Source: Rhizobiaceae bacterium
GTDB lineage: Bacteria; Pseudomonadota; Alphaproteobacteria; Rhizobiales; Rhizobiaceae
Assembly (NCBI GenBank): GCA_004299545.1
Contig: SCRB01000440.1
Location: forward strand, 1-5,420
DNA: 5,420 nt
Direction of reading: 5' to 3'
Shown here: positions 5,289 to 5,420 of the stretch, piece by piece
Layout: every line of letters starts with the position of its first letter
Position numbering within the stretch: the stretch's first letter is position 1
Position numbers and translations under genes: made by a program
Notes under the pieces: generated by a model
The model's input: the letters and a program-made list of their open reading frames with translations, nothing else
What the model was told of the DNA's origin: nothing
The model's database searches: none

Positions 5289-5420
5289 GCGCCTGAAACT
5301 GCAAAGAGATGCAAGGAGAAGCGTGAAGAGTGGGGTCGTTCCCCCGGTCGAGCGGTTCGACACAGCAGGTCGCAGCCGTTTCGGCGTCCGCAGGATGTGG
5401 TCCATCCGTCCGGCAATTTC
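5289..5420. other. Sequence after hpf with no recognised gene
   Basis: No ptsN start is visible before the right edge. Two small adjacent hairpins occur: GGGG-TCGTT-CCCC (5332-5344) and GTCGA-GCGGT-TCGAC (5347-5361). On the minus strand a frame stays open from the edge to a TGA at 5264-5262, inside the repeat (53 codons, ending FDHINGS). I do not recognise this peptide and it has no visible start-site support. It may be part of a larger repeat or the end of a gene read leftwards from outside the window. Confidence 0.35.

Noticed and set aside
1..5420. CRISPR array, tRNA, rRNA, transposase or toxin-antitoxin genes
   Set aside because: No regularly spaced repeats, no tRNA-like cloverleaf, and no open frame resembling these families was found on either strand.

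Overview
The window is a high-GC stretch of chromosome that reads like an alphaproteobacterium of the order Hyphomicrobiales (Rhizobiales). The order is inferred from gene order and from the flavour of the proteins (LptC with a long cytoplasmic N-terminus, a 506-residue sigma-54 with a canonical RpoN box, long-form HPF); I could not run a search to fix the genus. It is mainly a housekeeping locus, and I found no convincing new defence, mobile or biosynthetic system.

Layout: at the left edge (1-111, minus strand) is the N-terminus of a gene read leftwards, probably the signal peptide peptidase sppA. A 435-base divergent intergenic region follows. It holds one copy of a repeat (120-167), a cluster of palindromic CCGGAAT motifs (264-332), a weak candidate promoter (429-458) and two overlapping hairpins (464-506). 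Then come, all on the plus strand, lptC (547-1257), lptA (1244-1948, overlapping lptC by 14 bases) and lptB (1953-2756, TTG start, 4 bases after lptA). A 161-base gap with a TTGACA promoter-like element and a perfect 11-bp inverted repeat leads to rpoN (2918-4438, TTG start). A 236-base gap with a second promoter candidate leads to hpf (4675-5259). The last 160 bases begin with a second copy of the repeat found near the left edge, directly on the hpf stop codon, and show no recognisable gene.

How the genes work together: LptB is the ATPase that powers extraction of lipopolysaccharide from the inner membrane, LptC is the bitopic inner-membrane protein that receives it, and LptA is the soluble periplasmic bridge to the outer membrane. 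RpoN (sigma-54) and HPF (ribosome hibernation factor) follow in the order common to many proteobacteria, where ptsN usually comes next. If ptsN is present here, it lies beyond the right edge.

Points that deserve a second look are the direct repeat pair bracketing the lptC-hpf block, the perfect inverted repeat before rpoN, the palindrome cluster and possible alternative RNA folds upstream of lptC, and a charged repetitive insertion inside LptA.
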